From: Intestinimonas sp.
GTDB taxonomy: Bacteria > Bacillota > Clostridia > Oscillospirales > Oscillospiraceae
Length of the DNA: 64,000 nt
Assembly (NCBI GenBank): GCA_022653075.1
Contig: JALCSB010000003.1
Span: forward strand, 62,001 to 126,000
Reading direction: 5' to 3'
Under the pieces are notes generated by a model, which was given only the letters and a program-made list of their open reading frames with translations, searched no databases and was not told the DNA's origin. The position numbers were made by a program, and so were the translations under genes. Shown here one piece after another: positions 18,275 to 27,603 of the stretch; the stretch's first letter is position 1, and each line of letters begins with the position of its first letter.

Positions 18275-20179
18275 GTGTCAGATCTGTTAACCTATGTCAC
18301 ACCTACTCTCCTTTTTCCTCTGGTCCTGCTGACCGGCATCTTTTCTCTATTCGTGTATTACTGGGTGGTCACTCTGCCCCGAAAGGGGAGCTTGGAATGG
18401 ATCGCCTTTGCGGAATCCCGTCCTTCCCACATGACCCTTACCGTCCCCCTGCATCCTATGGAAAAAAAAGATACTCTGCCCTTGCTGCTGGTTACGGCCG
18501 CCTATGCGGCCACCGCCTTTTTTCAGCTCGGCAACACCACGGCCCCCCAATCCTTTCAGGGCTTTTCCAACGGTCAGGTGATCGAGTTCTCTCTGGAGAA
18601 GCAGATTGATCTGGCACAGGTGGCCTATTATCCAGGACTTGGCACCGGTGAGTATAAGCTGGAGGTGTCCGCGGACGGTGTAAACTGGACTGCGCTGCCC
18701 ACCTTGAAGCAGACATATTCCGACCTTTTCAAATGGCTGACCGTACACCCCGAGGAGGGAACCATTTCAGCGTCTTTATTCCGCATCACCGCTTCCACCA
18801 CCAAAAGCCCCTTCGAGTTGGGCGAACTGGCCGTGTATACCGTGAATGGGGATGGGGCGTTTGTCCGCGTGGACCTCGGCGATAATCCGGTGAATGGGGG
18901 CGGCGCTCTGTTTGACGAACAGGACGTAGTCCCCAGCTACTTCGACTGGACCAACTCCACTTACTTTGATGAGATCTATCACGCCCGTACAGCGTTCGAG
19001 CACATCCGCGGCGTCTACCCCTATGAGGTCTCCCACCCCCCTCTGGGTAAACTGATTTTGTCGCTGGGTATCCGCATGTTCGGTATGACTCCCTTTGGCT
19101 GGCGGTTTATGGGTACGCTTCTGGGCGTGCTTATGCTACCCATCCTGTATATGTTCCTGAAAAATCTGTTTGGAAAAACCGCCGTGGCCTGCTGTGGCAC
19201 CACCCTGTTCGCCTTTGACTTCATGCACCTAACCCAGACGCGGATCGCCACTATCGATACTTACGGCGTCTTTTTCATCCTGCTTACTTACTTCTTTATG
19301 TACCGCTACCTGACTCTTCCGGCCGGTACCTCTTTTGGTAAGGGTGCTCTGCCTCTCTTTCTCTCGGGCCTCACCTTCGGTATCGGCGCTGCCTGCAAAT
19401 GGACGGTTCTTTACGCCGGTGCCGGCCTGGCCGTGCTCTATTTTATCGGCCTGGGCTTTCGATGGCGGGACCGCCCGCTGGGTGAGGCCGCGCCTCGGTT
19501 TGCTCCCTGGCTCCTGAAAACTTTTTTGTTTTCCGTCCTGTGCTTCATTTTGATTCCAGCCTGTATTTACTGCGCGTCTTATTATCCATATGCCCTGGCA
19601 AAAGGTGATACCAGTCTGCGCGGTCTGCTGTCTGTAATGGCGGAGAACCAGAAATTCATGTTCACCTATCACCTGGGCGTAATGGACTATCACCCTTACT
19701 CCTCCCGCTGGTATCAGTGGATTGTGGACGGCCGGCCCATTCTCTACTATCTGGACCGCACCGTGGGCGGAGATTCCAGCATCCGGGCCGCCTTTGCCTG
19801 CTTTAATAACCCCGTGGTGGCTTGGGCGGGACTGTTGGCCGTTTTTACTGTGGCGGTTCAGGCCGTGCGGCAGCGCAGCGGGAAGGCGCTTTTCCTTGTC
19901 ATCGGCTATCTGTCCCAGTTGGTGCCGTGGATGTTTATTAAACGCACCACGTTTGAATACCACTATTTCCCCTCAACTCTTTTTCTGGTGCTTTGCCTGA
20001 CCTATGTGCTGGACGGCATTGTGGAACGCCGCAGGAAAAGCTGGAAGCTGGCCGCTTATGGTACGACCGGGGTCTCCGTTTTCCTTTACGCGGCCTTTTA
20101 CCCCGTACTCATTGGGCTGCCTGTACCTATCTGGTACGCATCCAACTGTCTCAAGTGGTTCTACAGCTGGCCTTTCTGA
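18275..20179 (+). CDS. GT39-like membrane mannosyltransferase with extracytoplasmic inserted domain
   Basis: 634 residues, about ten membrane segments. The PMT/GT-C signature is seen in STYFDEIYHARTAFEHI and SHPPLGKLILSLGIRMFG (about residues 230-270); Asp-Glu before YHA is the expected catalytic pair on the first outer loop. Between the first two or three N-terminal segments and this motif lies a ~150-residue soluble insert (VIEFSLEKQIDLAQVAYYP, YKLEVSADGVNW, LFRITASTTKSPFELGELAVY). Its pattern resembles an F5/8 (discoidin) domain. The enzyme probably transfers sugar from a polyprenyl phosphate to protein or glycan outside the cell. Start is GTG 18275 after TGGAGG. Confidence 0.85.
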   Translation: MSDLLTYVTPTLLFPLVLLTGIFSLFVYYWVVTLPRKGSLEWIAFAESRPSHMTLTVPLHPMEKKDTLPLLLVTAAYAATAFFQLGNTTAPQSFQGFSNGQVIEFSLEKQIDLAQVAYYPGLGTGEYKLEVSADGVNWTALPTLKQTYSDLFKWLTVHPEEGTISASLFRITASTTKSPFELGELAVYTVNGDGAFVRVDLGDNPVNGGGALFDEQDVVPSYFDWTNSTYFDEIYHARTAFEHIRGVYPYEVSHPPLGKLILSLGIRMFGMTPFGWRFMGTLLGVLMLPILYMFLKNLFGKTAVACCGTTLFAFDFMHLTQTRIATIDTYGVFFILLTYFFMYRYLTLPAGTSFGKGALPLFLSGLTFGIGAACKWTVLYAGAGLAVLYFIGLGFRWRDRPLGEAAPRFAPWLLKTFLFSVLCFILIPACIYCASYYPYALAKGDTSLRGLLSVMAENQKFMFTYHLGVMDYHPYSSRWYQWIVDGRPILYYLDRTVGGDSSIRAAFACFNNPVVAWAGLLAVFTVAVQAVRQRSGKALFLVIGYLSQLVPWMFIKRTTFEYHYFPSTLFLVLCLTYVLDGIVERRRKSWKLAAYGTTGVSVFLYAAFYPVLIGLPVPIWYASNCLKWFYSWPF

Positions 20180-20201
20180 GCCACACTCCTGGGAGGTATT
20201 T

Positions 20202-21008
20202 ATGTATTATTCCGATTACCACACGCACACGCTCCTGTCTCCGGACAGCGATACGCCCCTGCCGCTTATGGCGCAGACTGCCCTCGACATGGGTCTCTCC
20301 GAAATCTGCGTTACCGATCACTATGACACGCTGGAACCAATGGGGGACCGCAGCGCACCGTTCGAGTGGGCACCTGCCGTGGCCCAGATCAGGGAAAATC
20401 AGGCGCAGTTTGCCGGGAAACTGGTGATCAAACTGGGGCTGGAACTGGGCAGCGGCCACCTTGACCGCTCCGTACTGGTATCCGCACCGGATGCGCTGGA
20501 TTTCGTACTCGGCTCCATCCATAACCGCAGCGAGGCAGCGGGCGGCATGGACTTTTTCTACGACGTTCCGGAGGACGCGTATCAGACCGAGAAGGGCTGT
20601 TACACCGCGCTGGACGATTACGTCTCCTCACTGGAAGCACTGGCTCCTCTGCCGGTATACGACGTAATGGCACACCTCATCTATCCGCTGCGCTACATGC
20701 AGCCCAAGTGCCCTGCCGTTACCATGGACCGCTACGCCGGGCGTATCCGTGACCTTCTGGCCACGGTGATCCGCTCCGGTCGTGGAATGGAACTAAACAC
20801 CTACCGGGGCCGCACCCTGGCTGAATGGGCACCCTGGCTGCGCATGTACCGGGAGCTGGGCGGCGAAATCGTCACCGTGGGTTCCGACGCCCACCGTCCC
20901 AACGGCATGGGACAGGGTATTCGGGAGGCTTATGAGCTGCTTACCCAATGCGGCTTCCGCTACGTCTGCACCTATGACAGGCGCAAACCCACTTTCCAAA
21001 AGCTATAA
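20202..21008 (+). CDS. PHP-domain phosphatase, histidinol-phosphatase-like
   Basis: The 268-aa product opens with YYSDYHTHTLLSPDSD (PHP motif I HxH). It continues with ICVTDHYD (motif II), LGLELG (Glu ligand), FVLGSIHN (motif III), MAHL and IVTVGSDAHRPNGMGQGI (motif IV). All metal ligands of the PHP trinuclear site appear present. The family includes HisJ-type L-histidinol-phosphate phosphatases; no his genes are nearby, so substrate is uncertain. GGGAGG before ATG 20202 sets the start. 22 bp after the mannosyltransferase, possibly one transcript. Confidence 0.87.
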   Translation: MYYSDYHTHTLLSPDSDTPLPLMAQTALDMGLSEICVTDHYDTLEPMGDRSAPFEWAPAVAQIRENQAQFAGKLVIKLGLELGSGHLDRSVLVSAPDALDFVLGSIHNRSEAAGGMDFFYDVPEDAYQTEKGCYTALDDYVSSLEALAPLPVYDVMAHLIYPLRYMQPKCPAVTMDRYAGRIRDLLATVIRSGRGMELNTYRGRTLAEWAPWLRMYRELGGEIVTVGSDAHRPNGMGQGIREAYELLTQCGFRYVCTYDRRKPTFQKL

Positions 21009-21097
21009 ACTACCGCCGGTGGAAAAAGCTCGGAAAATGCCCTGGGGGCGCACAGTGCCGTGCGTTTCCGGGGTTTTGCCGTCCCCGCCCACCGCTC

Positions 21098-21127
21098 TTG
21101 ACCACAGGTCCGGATCGGTGATACAAT
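21098..21127 (+). promoter_or_regulatory. Sigma-A promoter of pcrA
   Basis: TTGACC (21098-21103), 18-bp spacer, TACAAT (21122-21127), 36 bp before the ATG. Confidence 0.65.
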
Positions 21128-21162
21128 GGCGGTTATATAAAAAGAACAGGCTGGGTGAAATA

Positions 21163-23613
21163 ATGCTGAATACAGAGGAACAACTTCGATTTTGTAAGGC
21201 CCGGCGGGTGGTCATCGCGCTGGATTTTTCTAATTTAAATTCAGAGCAGCAGAAGGCAGCGCTGGCTACCGAGGGTCCGCTCCTGTTACTGGCGGGCGCG
21301 GGCAGCGGAAAGACTACAGTCCTGATTCATCGAATCGCCAATCTGATGAAATACGGCCGCGGATCCGACAGTGACGAGGTCCCGCCTTCCGCTACCCCGG
21401 AGGACCTACGTTTTCTGGAGGCGTATGCGGCCCGTCCCGACCCGGCGGAGAAACCCGCGGCGGAAGCTCTGTGTCGGCTGGACCCCGCCGCGCCCTGGTC
21501 TATTATCGCCATTACCTTCACCAACAAGGCCGCAGGTGAGCTGAAGGAGCGGCTGGCCCGGATGCTGGGGCCTTCCGCCGATGATATCTGGGCCTCCACC
21601 TTCCACTCCGCCTGCGTGCGTATCCTGCGGCGGGACATTGACCGGCTGGGCTTTCCCTCCTCCTTCACCATCTATGACTCCGCCGACTCCGAGCGCGTGG
21701 TAAAGGACATTTTAAAGGAGCTGGATCTGGATGACAAAATCTTCCCGCCCCGCTCCATCCTGACCGCTATCTCCCGGGCCAAGGACGATATGAAAAGCGG
21801 TGCCCAGTACGCCGCAGAGTGCGAAAAAACCGGCGACTTCCGTCTCAAAAAGATCGCCGCCATCTATCTGGCCTATGAAAAACGCCTGCGGGATTCCGGT
21901 GCGCTGGATTTTGACGACCTGATTCTGGATACAGTCCGTCTGCTTCAGGACTACGAGGACGTGCGTACCTACTATCAGAACAAATTCCGCTATGTGCTTA
22001 TCGACGAGTATCAGGATACCAATCACCTGCAGTACCTATTGGCCTCCGCTCTGGCGGGAAAGTGGGAGAATTTCTGCGTGGTGGGTGACGACGATCAGTC
22101 CATTTACCGTTTTCGGGGCGCTACCATTGAAAATATCTTGTCTTTTGAAGCCCAATACAAAGGCGCCCGTGTGATCCGTCTGGAACAAAACTACCGCTCC
22201 ACCCGGAATATTCTGGAGGCCTCCAACGCCGTAATCCGCAACAACGAGGGACGTAAGGGAAAAGAACTGTGGACCAGACATGGCGACGGCGACAAAGTTC
22301 AGTGCTACACCGGTATGAACGAGAATGATGAGGCCCAATATGTGGCCTCGCAGATCCTGGCCGGCTATGGAAAGGACCGCAAGTGGAAAGACTTCGCCGT
22401 CCTCTACCGGATGAATGCCCAGTCCAATCAGCTGGAACGCGCCTTCAAGCAGAATGGCGTGCCCTATCGGATTATCGGGGGGATCCGGTTCTTTGATCGT
22501 GCGGAGGTCAAGGACCTGCTGGCTTATTTATGGGTACTGAATAATCCCAATGACGACCTGCGGCTGACTCGAATCATCAACATGCCCACCCGTGGCATCG
22601 GTGCCAGAACCGTGGAAACGGCGCAGGCCATTGCCGCCCAAGAGGGACTGTCCCTGTGGCAGGTCATTAAAAAGGCGCGGGACTTTCCCGCGCTGCAAAA
22701 ATCCGCCGCCAAGCTGGCCGCGTTCACCGATCTTATTGACGCGCTTACTGCGCAGGCCGGCGCACTGCCTCTTCCGGACCTCTATGAGCAGGTGGTGGAA
22801 CACACCGGCTACGCCGCTATGCTGGAGGCCAAAAACACGGTGGAGGACCGCACCCGGCTGGAAAACGTGAGGGAGCTCAAGTCCTCCGTAACCGGTTATG
22901 CCGAGAGCGTGCCGGAGGCCTCCTTGTCCGGTTTTCTGGATGAGATCGCCCTCTATACCGACTTAGATAGCCACGACCCCAGCGAAGACTGTGTGGTGAT
23001 GATGACCATGCATGCGGCCAAGGGTCTGGAATTTCCCGTGGTATTTGTGGTGGGCGTGGAGGAAGGTATCTTCCCCGGCCTGCGCTCCATCGGTGAGCCG
23101 GAGGCCATGGAAGAGGAACGCCGTCTGTGCTATGTGGCCATGACCCGTGCCAAGGAGACGCTTTACCTGACTTGCGCCAGTCAGCGAATGCTGTTCGGCC
23201 GCACCTCCAACAACCGCCCCTCTCGTTTTCTGGGCGAGATTCCGCCGCAGCTTGTGGAGCAGAGCGGCCGAACTTTCCTCTCGGAAAACGACCGGCCTGC
23301 CGAGTCCTCGCAGCATCCAACCGCCTCCGGACAAAATGGCTGGCACCGGGAACCGCAGTCGGACCGGCCTTCCGCCCGCCCCGCGTCCCGTGCACCGGTT
23401 CGCCCGGCCATGGGTGGCTACAAAAAGCCGGCGTCGGGACCGCTGCCCGCTTTTTCTAAGGGGAACATGGTCGAACACCATGCGTTCGGCCGTGGTACAG
23501 TCCTCAGCGTCCAGCCTATGGGCGGTGACGCCCTGGTGGAAATCGATTTTGACGGCGTAGGTGCCAAGCGGCTCATGCTCCGCTCGGCGGCCAAGCATAT
23601 GAAAAAGCTGTAA
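21163..23613 (+). CDS. pcrA: ATP-dependent DNA helicase PcrA/UvrD
   Basis: 816-residue SF1A helicase. Motifs in order: Q-motif NLNSEQQKAAL, I LAGAGSGKTT, Ia ITFTNKAAGELKERL, II IDEYQDTN, III VGDDDQSIYRFRGA, IV LEQNYRSTRNIL, V TMHAAKGLEFPVVFV, VI RLCYVAMTRAKETL. The C-terminal 50 residues (HHAFGRGTVLSVQPMGGDALVEI) are the Tudor-like RNA-polymerase-binding tail of PcrA. About 50 extra residues (KYGRGSDSDEVPP to RLDPAAPW) separate motifs I and Ia compared with Bacillus PcrA. Role: repair, removal of RecA, transcription-coupled repair. Own promoter upstream. Confidence 0.96.
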   Translation: MLNTEEQLRFCKARRVVIALDFSNLNSEQQKAALATEGPLLLLAGAGSGKTTVLIHRIANLMKYGRGSDSDEVPPSATPEDLRFLEAYAARPDPAEKPAAEALCRLDPAAPWSIIAITFTNKAAGELKERLARMLGPSADDIWASTFHSACVRILRRDIDRLGFPSSFTIYDSADSERVVKDILKELDLDDKIFPPRSILTAISRAKDDMKSGAQYAAECEKTGDFRLKKIAAIYLAYEKRLRDSGALDFDDLILDTVRLLQDYEDVRTYYQNKFRYVLIDEYQDTNHLQYLLASALAGKWENFCVVGDDDQSIYRFRGATIENILSFEAQYKGARVIRLEQNYRSTRNILEASNAVIRNNEGRKGKELWTRHGDGDKVQCYTGMNENDEAQYVASQILAGYGKDRKWKDFAVLYRMNAQSNQLERAFKQNGVPYRIIGGIRFFDRAEVKDLLAYLWVLNNPNDDLRLTRIINMPTRGIGARTVETAQAIAAQEGLSLWQVIKKARDFPALQKSAAKLAAFTDLIDALTAQAGALPLPDLYEQVVEHTGYAAMLEAKNTVEDRTRLENVRELKSSVTGYAESVPEASLSGFLDEIALYTDLDSHDPSEDCVVMMTMHAAKGLEFPVVFVVGVEEGIFPGLRSIGEPEAMEEERRLCYVAMTRAKETLYLTCASQRMLFGRTSNNRPSRFLGEIPPQLVEQSGRTFLSENDRPAESSQHPTASGQNGWHREPQSDRPSARPASRAPVRPAMGGYKKPASGPLPAFSKGNMVEHHAFGRGTVLSVQPMGGDALVEIDFDGVGAKRLMLRSAAKHMKKL

Positions 23614-23623
23614 GCGCTCCGGC

Positions 23624-24211
23624 CTACAGCCAGAATCGCCACGGGAACTCCACCGCCTCCTCGGCGTAGTCGATGCCGATACGTTTTCCCGTATGGATCG
23701 CGTCCGGCCTCTCTCCAGCGTCCCACAGAAACAGTTCTTGGCTGACCGTCAGGTCCAGCCCGTTCTGCGCACGGGTCAAGTCCAGCGCCTGGCAGATCTT
23801 CCCTGGTCCATTCAGAAAATTTTTCTTTTGATAAGCCGTCATTTGAAATAGCCCGTATCCAAAACGGTTGCGCGCCATCTGTTCTGCTCCTTCCGCCGGC
23901 TCCAACCCACGCAGCAGCACCGCGGAGGGTTGCCCTTCCGGCTCAGTTACGAAATTGAGGCAGTGATACATCCCATAAATCAGATAGAGATAGGCGGTCC
24001 CGGGTTGGGCAAACAGGGTCTCCGTCCGGGCAGTGCGCTTATAGCCATAAGCGTGGCAGGCTTTATCCATACGGCCCACATAGGCTTCGGTCTCCGTGAT
24101 GCGGCCCGCCATGAGCCCTTCTTCCGTCCGGCGCAGTAAATATTTCCCCAGCAGTTCCCGCGCCGCCGTCACCGTGTCGCGGTCAAAAAAGTCCCGCGTC
24201 AGCCTTGCCAT
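23624..24211 (-). CDS. DNA-3-methyladenine glycosylase (AAG/MPG family)
   Basis: 195 residues matching the alkyladenine glycosylase family: RDFFDRDTVTAARELLGKYLLRR, ITETEAYVGRMDKACHAYGYKRTARTE (catalytic Glu in ETEAY), AYLYLIYGMYHCLNFVT and NGPGKICQALDL. Removes alkylated purines in base-excision repair. GGAGGTGAGACA before ATG 24211 rejects the upstream in-frame extension. Convergent with pcrA, 10 bp apart, and divergent from the EamA gene. Confidence 0.93.
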   Translation of the reverse strand: MARLTRDFFDRDTVTAARELLGKYLLRRTEEGLMAGRITETEAYVGRMDKACHAYGYKRTARTETLFAQPGTAYLYLIYGMYHCLNFVTEPEGQPSAVLLRGLEPAEGAEQMARNRFGYGLFQMTAYQKKNFLNGPGKICQALDLTRAQNGLDLTVSQELFLWDAGERPDAIHTGKRIGIDYAEEAVEFPWRFWL

Positions 24212-24270
24212 TGTCTCACCTCCGGTTATTTTGACCAAAGCATAGCACATAAAAGGAATGGATACAAGCA

Positions 24271-25176
24271 ATGAAGGAAACGACTCTCAAAAAGCTGGCA
24301 CGGCCCATGCTGATTCTGGCCCCCGTCATCTGGGGCAGCGCCTTTGTGGTAATGAAAAACAGCGTAGACTCCGTGCCTGTCTTTTATCTACTGGCCTTTC
24401 GGTTTGCGGTGGCCGCCGTTTTACTGGCTCTCATTTTTCATCGGAAGATGAAGCTTATAGACCGGGCTTACCTGAAAAGCGGCGTGATTCTGGGTACCTA
24501 CGAGTTTCTGGCCTATGCCGTGCAAACCTTCGGCCTGGAGGACACCACACCGGGCAAGAACGCTTTTCTCACCGCCATCTACTGCGTGATCGTCCCTTTC
24601 CTATACTGGGCGGTCGCCCACCGGAAGCCCGACCGGTACAACATTCTCTCCGCGCTTTTATGTATCGCAGGGATTGGCATGGTCTCTCTTCAGGGCAGCT
24701 TACATATCGGCCTGGGCGATCTGCTCACATTGATCAGCGGCTTTTTCTTTGCCTGCCAAATGGTGGCCGTGGCCAGACTTTCTCAAGGCCGCGACGTGTT
24801 CTTGCTGACCACGCTCCAGTTTGCCGCCTCGGCAGTTCAATCCCTTGTTTGCGGCCTGCTGTTCTCCCAGCCTCCTCACGCGCTGGGCTCCGGCGTCTGG
24901 GCCAGTCTTCTGTACCTGGCCGTGTTCTCCACCGCCGGCGCGCTTCTGTTCCAGAACCTGGGCCAGAAGTATACACCGCCCGCCACCGCCGCCGTTTTGC
25001 TCTCCCTGGAGGCCCCTCTGGGTGTCCTGTTCTCCATCATTTTTTATCACGAGCGCCCCACTCCGGTCATGCTGGCAGGCTTCGCCCTTATCTTTGTTGC
25101 CATCCTCTGCTCCGAGACAAAATTTGAGTTTCTACGGAAGAAAGTTTCCTCCGGCTCCGCTGAAAAAATTGGTTGA
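24271..25176 (+). CDS. EamA/DMT-family metabolite transporter
   Basis: 301 residues with ten predicted membrane segments in two EamA repeats (repeat 1 APVIWGSAFVVMKNSVD, repeat 2 from about residue 155; SLEAPLGVLFSIIFYHE near the end). The family exports amino acids, nucleobases or other small metabolites. Its stop codon lies inside the -35 box of the next promoter (25173-25178). The downstream tryptophan-type T-box unit is not obviously linked. Confidence 0.9.
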   Translation: MKETTLKKLARPMLILAPVIWGSAFVVMKNSVDSVPVFYLLAFRFAVAAVLLALIFHRKMKLIDRAYLKSGVILGTYEFLAYAVQTFGLEDTTPGKNAFLTAIYCVIVPFLYWAVAHRKPDRYNILSALLCIAGIGMVSLQGSLHIGLGDLLTLISGFFFACQMVAVARLSQGRDVFLLTTLQFAASAVQSLVCGLLFSQPPHALGSGVWASLLYLAVFSTAGALLFQNLGQKYTPPATAAVLLSLEAPLGVLFSIIFYHERPTPVMLAGFALIFVAILCSETKFEFLRKKVSSGSAEKIG

Positions 25177-25201
25177 CAACTCCATAATCCGTGGATATAA
25201 T
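25173..25201 (+). promoter_or_regulatory. Consensus sigma-A promoter of the trpXYZ leader
   Basis: TTGACA (25173-25178), 17-bp spacer, TATAAT (25196-25201): a perfect consensus promoter overlapping the end of the EamA gene. Confidence 0.93.
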
Positions 25202-25207
25202 AAACTA

Positions 25208-25503
25208 TAAATCCAAACTGACAAACCGATGAGGAAGCGTAGTAACCGGTTAATCCCAATCCGCAGAGAGTCCCGGGCAGGTGAAAGCGGGGCGTGAAGG
25301 ATCCGGCGAATGGCCTTCTGAGGGCGGCTCCAACGGATGGAGACACACACCATCCCAGTAGATGCCGACGGGTTCCCACCCGTTATCCACCGGGCACGCA
25401 TGATGGTGTGTGAAGCGAGTGGACGCGTTTGCGTCAATTTGGGTGGTATCGCAGAAGTGCAGGAGCGCTTTTGCCCCAGAAATGGGGCAAAAGCGCTTTT
25501 TTG
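25208..25503 (+). promoter_or_regulatory. T-box leader, tryptophan specifier likely (UGG)
   Basis: The ~300-nt leader shows stem I elements (AG-bulge AGAGAG near 25265, GGTGAAA distal loop near 25280). A specifier region GCGAATGGCCTTCTGAG has UGG at 25311-25313. The T-box sequence TTTGGGTGGTATCGCAG (25438-25454) carries the UGG bulge that pairs with uncharged tRNA CCA. A strong terminator hairpin (25464-25503: GAGCGCTTTTGCCCC and complement, TTTTTT) follows. Uncharged tRNA-Trp should promote antitermination. Downstream transporter family fits tryptophan. Specifier call is by position, not by folding. Confidence 0.88.
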
Positions 25504-25556
25504 TCTCTTCCGCTGGCCCATCTGCCACCCAAAACTCATATTTGGAGGAACTAAAC

Positions 25557-26603
25557 ATGAAAAAGCATACTTTGAGGAATTACCTGTCTCTGGCCGTGGC
25601 GGCCGCGCTGGCCCTGTCCCTGGCCGCGTGCGGCGGCACATCCTCATCCTCTCCTTCCGGCGCGGCTCCGTCCGCTTCGGCGTCCGCTGCCGGTGGTGCT
25701 GGTAGTGTAAAAATTGGCATTATTCAGTACGCACCCCACCCCTCGCTGGATAACTGCACCAAAGGTATTGTACAGGGCTTGTCTGACGCCGGCTACACGG
25801 ACGGCCAGAACGGCGTGTCCATCGACATCCAGAACGGGCAGGGCGACAAAAGCAACACCGATATGATGGCTAAAAACATGGTATCCGAGGGCTATAATCT
25901 CATTATCGCGGTAGCCACGCCCGCCGCTATGAGCGCCTACTCCGCCGCCAGGGACGCGGACGTCCCTGTGGTATTTTCCGCCGTGTCCGACCCGGTGGCC
26001 GCGGGCCTGGTTCAATCGCTGGACACCCCCCAATCCGGCGCCACAGGAACCAGCGACAGCCTCAATCTGGCGGGGCAGATGAAAATGATCCGCGCCCTGC
26101 TGCCCGAGGCAAAAACCATTGGCGTACTATACACCACCAGTGAACCCAACTCCGTTTCCCACCTGAAAACCTTTAAGGAACTGGCCGGTCAGTATGGCTT
26201 TACCATTGAGGACGTGGGCATCACCAACGAATCAGAAGTCGCCTCCGGCGCGGCCGCGCTAGTGGCCAGAGATGTGGACTGCGTCAACAATTTCACCGAC
26301 AACAACGTGGTCAATAACCTTTCCACACTGCTCCACGCCACCGACGAGGCCGGTATCCCGGTGTTTGGCTCCGAGGAGGAACAGGTACGCAACGGCTGTG
26401 TGGCCTCCGAGACGCTGGACTATGTGTCTCTGGGCGTAACCACCGGCCAGATGGCGGCCTCCATTCTGGACGGTGCGGACGTGAACACCATGGCTGTCAG
26501 TGTGGTAGCCGACTCCACCCCCGTCTACTCCGCCGCCGCCTGTGAGAAGTTCGGTATCACCATCCCGGAGGCCTACACCTCCGCCGACAATCTGGACCAG
26601 TAA
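25557..26603 (+). CDS. trpX: ABC transporter substrate-binding lipoprotein, TrpX type
   Basis: 348 residues: lipoprotein signal (lipobox LSLAAC, Cys about 24), Ser/Ala-rich linker, then the PF04392-type binding fold (VKIGIIQYAPHPSLDNCTKGIVQGL, NLIIAVATPAAMSAYSA, VFSAVSDPVAAGLV, KTIGVLYTTSEPNSV, VFGSEEEQVRNGCVA). Comparative genomics links this family, with TrpY and TrpZ, to tryptophan uptake under T-box control, which the UGG leader here supports. TTTGGAGGAA precedes ATG 25557. Substrate still an inference. Confidence 0.88.
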   Translation: MKKHTLRNYLSLAVAAALALSLAACGGTSSSSPSGAAPSASASAAGGAGSVKIGIIQYAPHPSLDNCTKGIVQGLSDAGYTDGQNGVSIDIQNGQGDKSNTDMMAKNMVSEGYNLIIAVATPAAMSAYSAARDADVPVVFSAVSDPVAAGLVQSLDTPQSGATGTSDSLNLAGQMKMIRALLPEAKTIGVLYTTSEPNSVSHLKTFKELAGQYGFTIEDVGITNESEVASGAAALVARDVDCVNNFTDNNVVNNLSTLLHATDEAGIPVFGSEEEQVRNGCVASETLDYVSLGVTTGQMAASILDGADVNTMAVSVVADSTPVYSAAACEKFGITIPEAYTSADNLDQ

Positions 26604-26685
26604 GTTCCTGGACTTTTTAAACCGGTCGGGATGAGTGCGCCTCCCCCGGCCCCGGGCGGCGGCCTGTTGCAAAGGAGCGTTCTGC

Positions 26686-27603
26686 ATGGAAATTTTTCTG
26701 GGTCTATTCAAAAACGTGCTGGAGGAGGGCTTTATCTACGGCATTATGGCCATGGGCGTCTACATCACCTACAAGATTCTGGACTTTCCCGACCTGTCTG
26801 TAGACGGCACCTTTCCTCTGGGAGCTTGCGTCACCGCCGGCCTCATCTCCACGGGCGTAAATCCCTGGCTGGCCTGCCTCGCCGCCTTTTTCTGCGGGGC
26901 GGGCGCCGGCTGTATCACCGGACTGCTGCATGTAAAGCTGCGCATCACCGACCTGCTGTCCGGGATCATCGTTATGACTGCCCTGTGGACTGTGGACCTG
27001 GTCGTTCTGGGTCAGGGAGACCTGACCGGTAAATCTCTGCTTCAGTTTTATAATCAGCCCACCATCTTCACATCCGGTCCCATGAAGCTGCTGCCCGCCG
27101 GTCTTTATAAATACCGTGTGGTACTGCTCGCCTTTTTGATAGCCTTGGCTGTCAAGCTGACCGTGGATTGGTTTCTACGCACCCGGACGGGCCTGTTGCT
27201 CCGCTCCGCCGGTGACAACCCCCAGTTTGTCACCCAGTTGGCCCGTGACCAGGGTAAAATGAAGATTCTTGGCCTGGCCATCGGCAACGGCTGTACCGCG
27301 CTGGCCGGCTCGGTCCTGGCGCAGCAGTCGGAATCCGCTAGTGTCAGTATCGGCATCGGTATGGTGGTCCAGGCTCTGGCCGCCGTCATTATCGGAACCA
27401 GCATGTTCGGCCGTATCCACATTTTGAATCCCACCACCATGGTACTGCTGGGTACCCTGCTCTACAAAACCTGTCTTATCATCGCCATGCTCAAATTGCC
27501 GTCCACTTTCCTGAAACTCACCATGGCAATCCTATTCGTGGCCGCTCTGCTCACCGACCGGGTAGGCCGCAAACTCCGGAGAGGAGGCGTCCGCCATGGC
27601 TAA
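26686..27603 (+). CDS. trpY: ABC transporter permease, TrpY type
   Basis: 305-residue permease with about nine membrane segments, of the branched-chain/LivH-like fold (ILDFPDLSVDGTFPLGACVTAGL, LTGKSLLQFYNQPTIF, TGLLLRSAGDNPQFV, SIGIGMVVQALAAVIIGTSMF). Works with TrpX and TrpZ. AAAGGAG precedes ATG 26686; the upstream in-frame extension has no ribosome site. It overlaps trpZ by 8 bp. Confidence 0.88.
   Translation: MEIFLGLFKNVLEEGFIYGIMAMGVYITYKILDFPDLSVDGTFPLGACVTAGLISTGVNPWLACLAAFFCGAGAGCITGLLHVKLRITDLLSGIIVMTALWTVDLVVLGQGDLTGKSLLQFYNQPTIFTSGPMKLLPAGLYKYRVVLLAFLIALAVKLTVDWFLRTRTGLLLRSAGDNPQFVTQLARDQGKMKILGLAIGNGCTALAGSVLAQQSESASVSIGIGMVVQALAAVIIGTSMFGRIHILNPTTMVLLGTLLYKTCLIIAMLKLPSTFLKLTMAILFVAALLTDRVGRKLRRGGVRHG

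Noticed and set aside
24258-25127. 289-codon plus-strand frame overlapping the EamA transporter in another frame
   Set aside because: Arg/Pro-rich product without hydrophobic segments, whereas the chosen frame gives a textbook ten-segment EamA protein.
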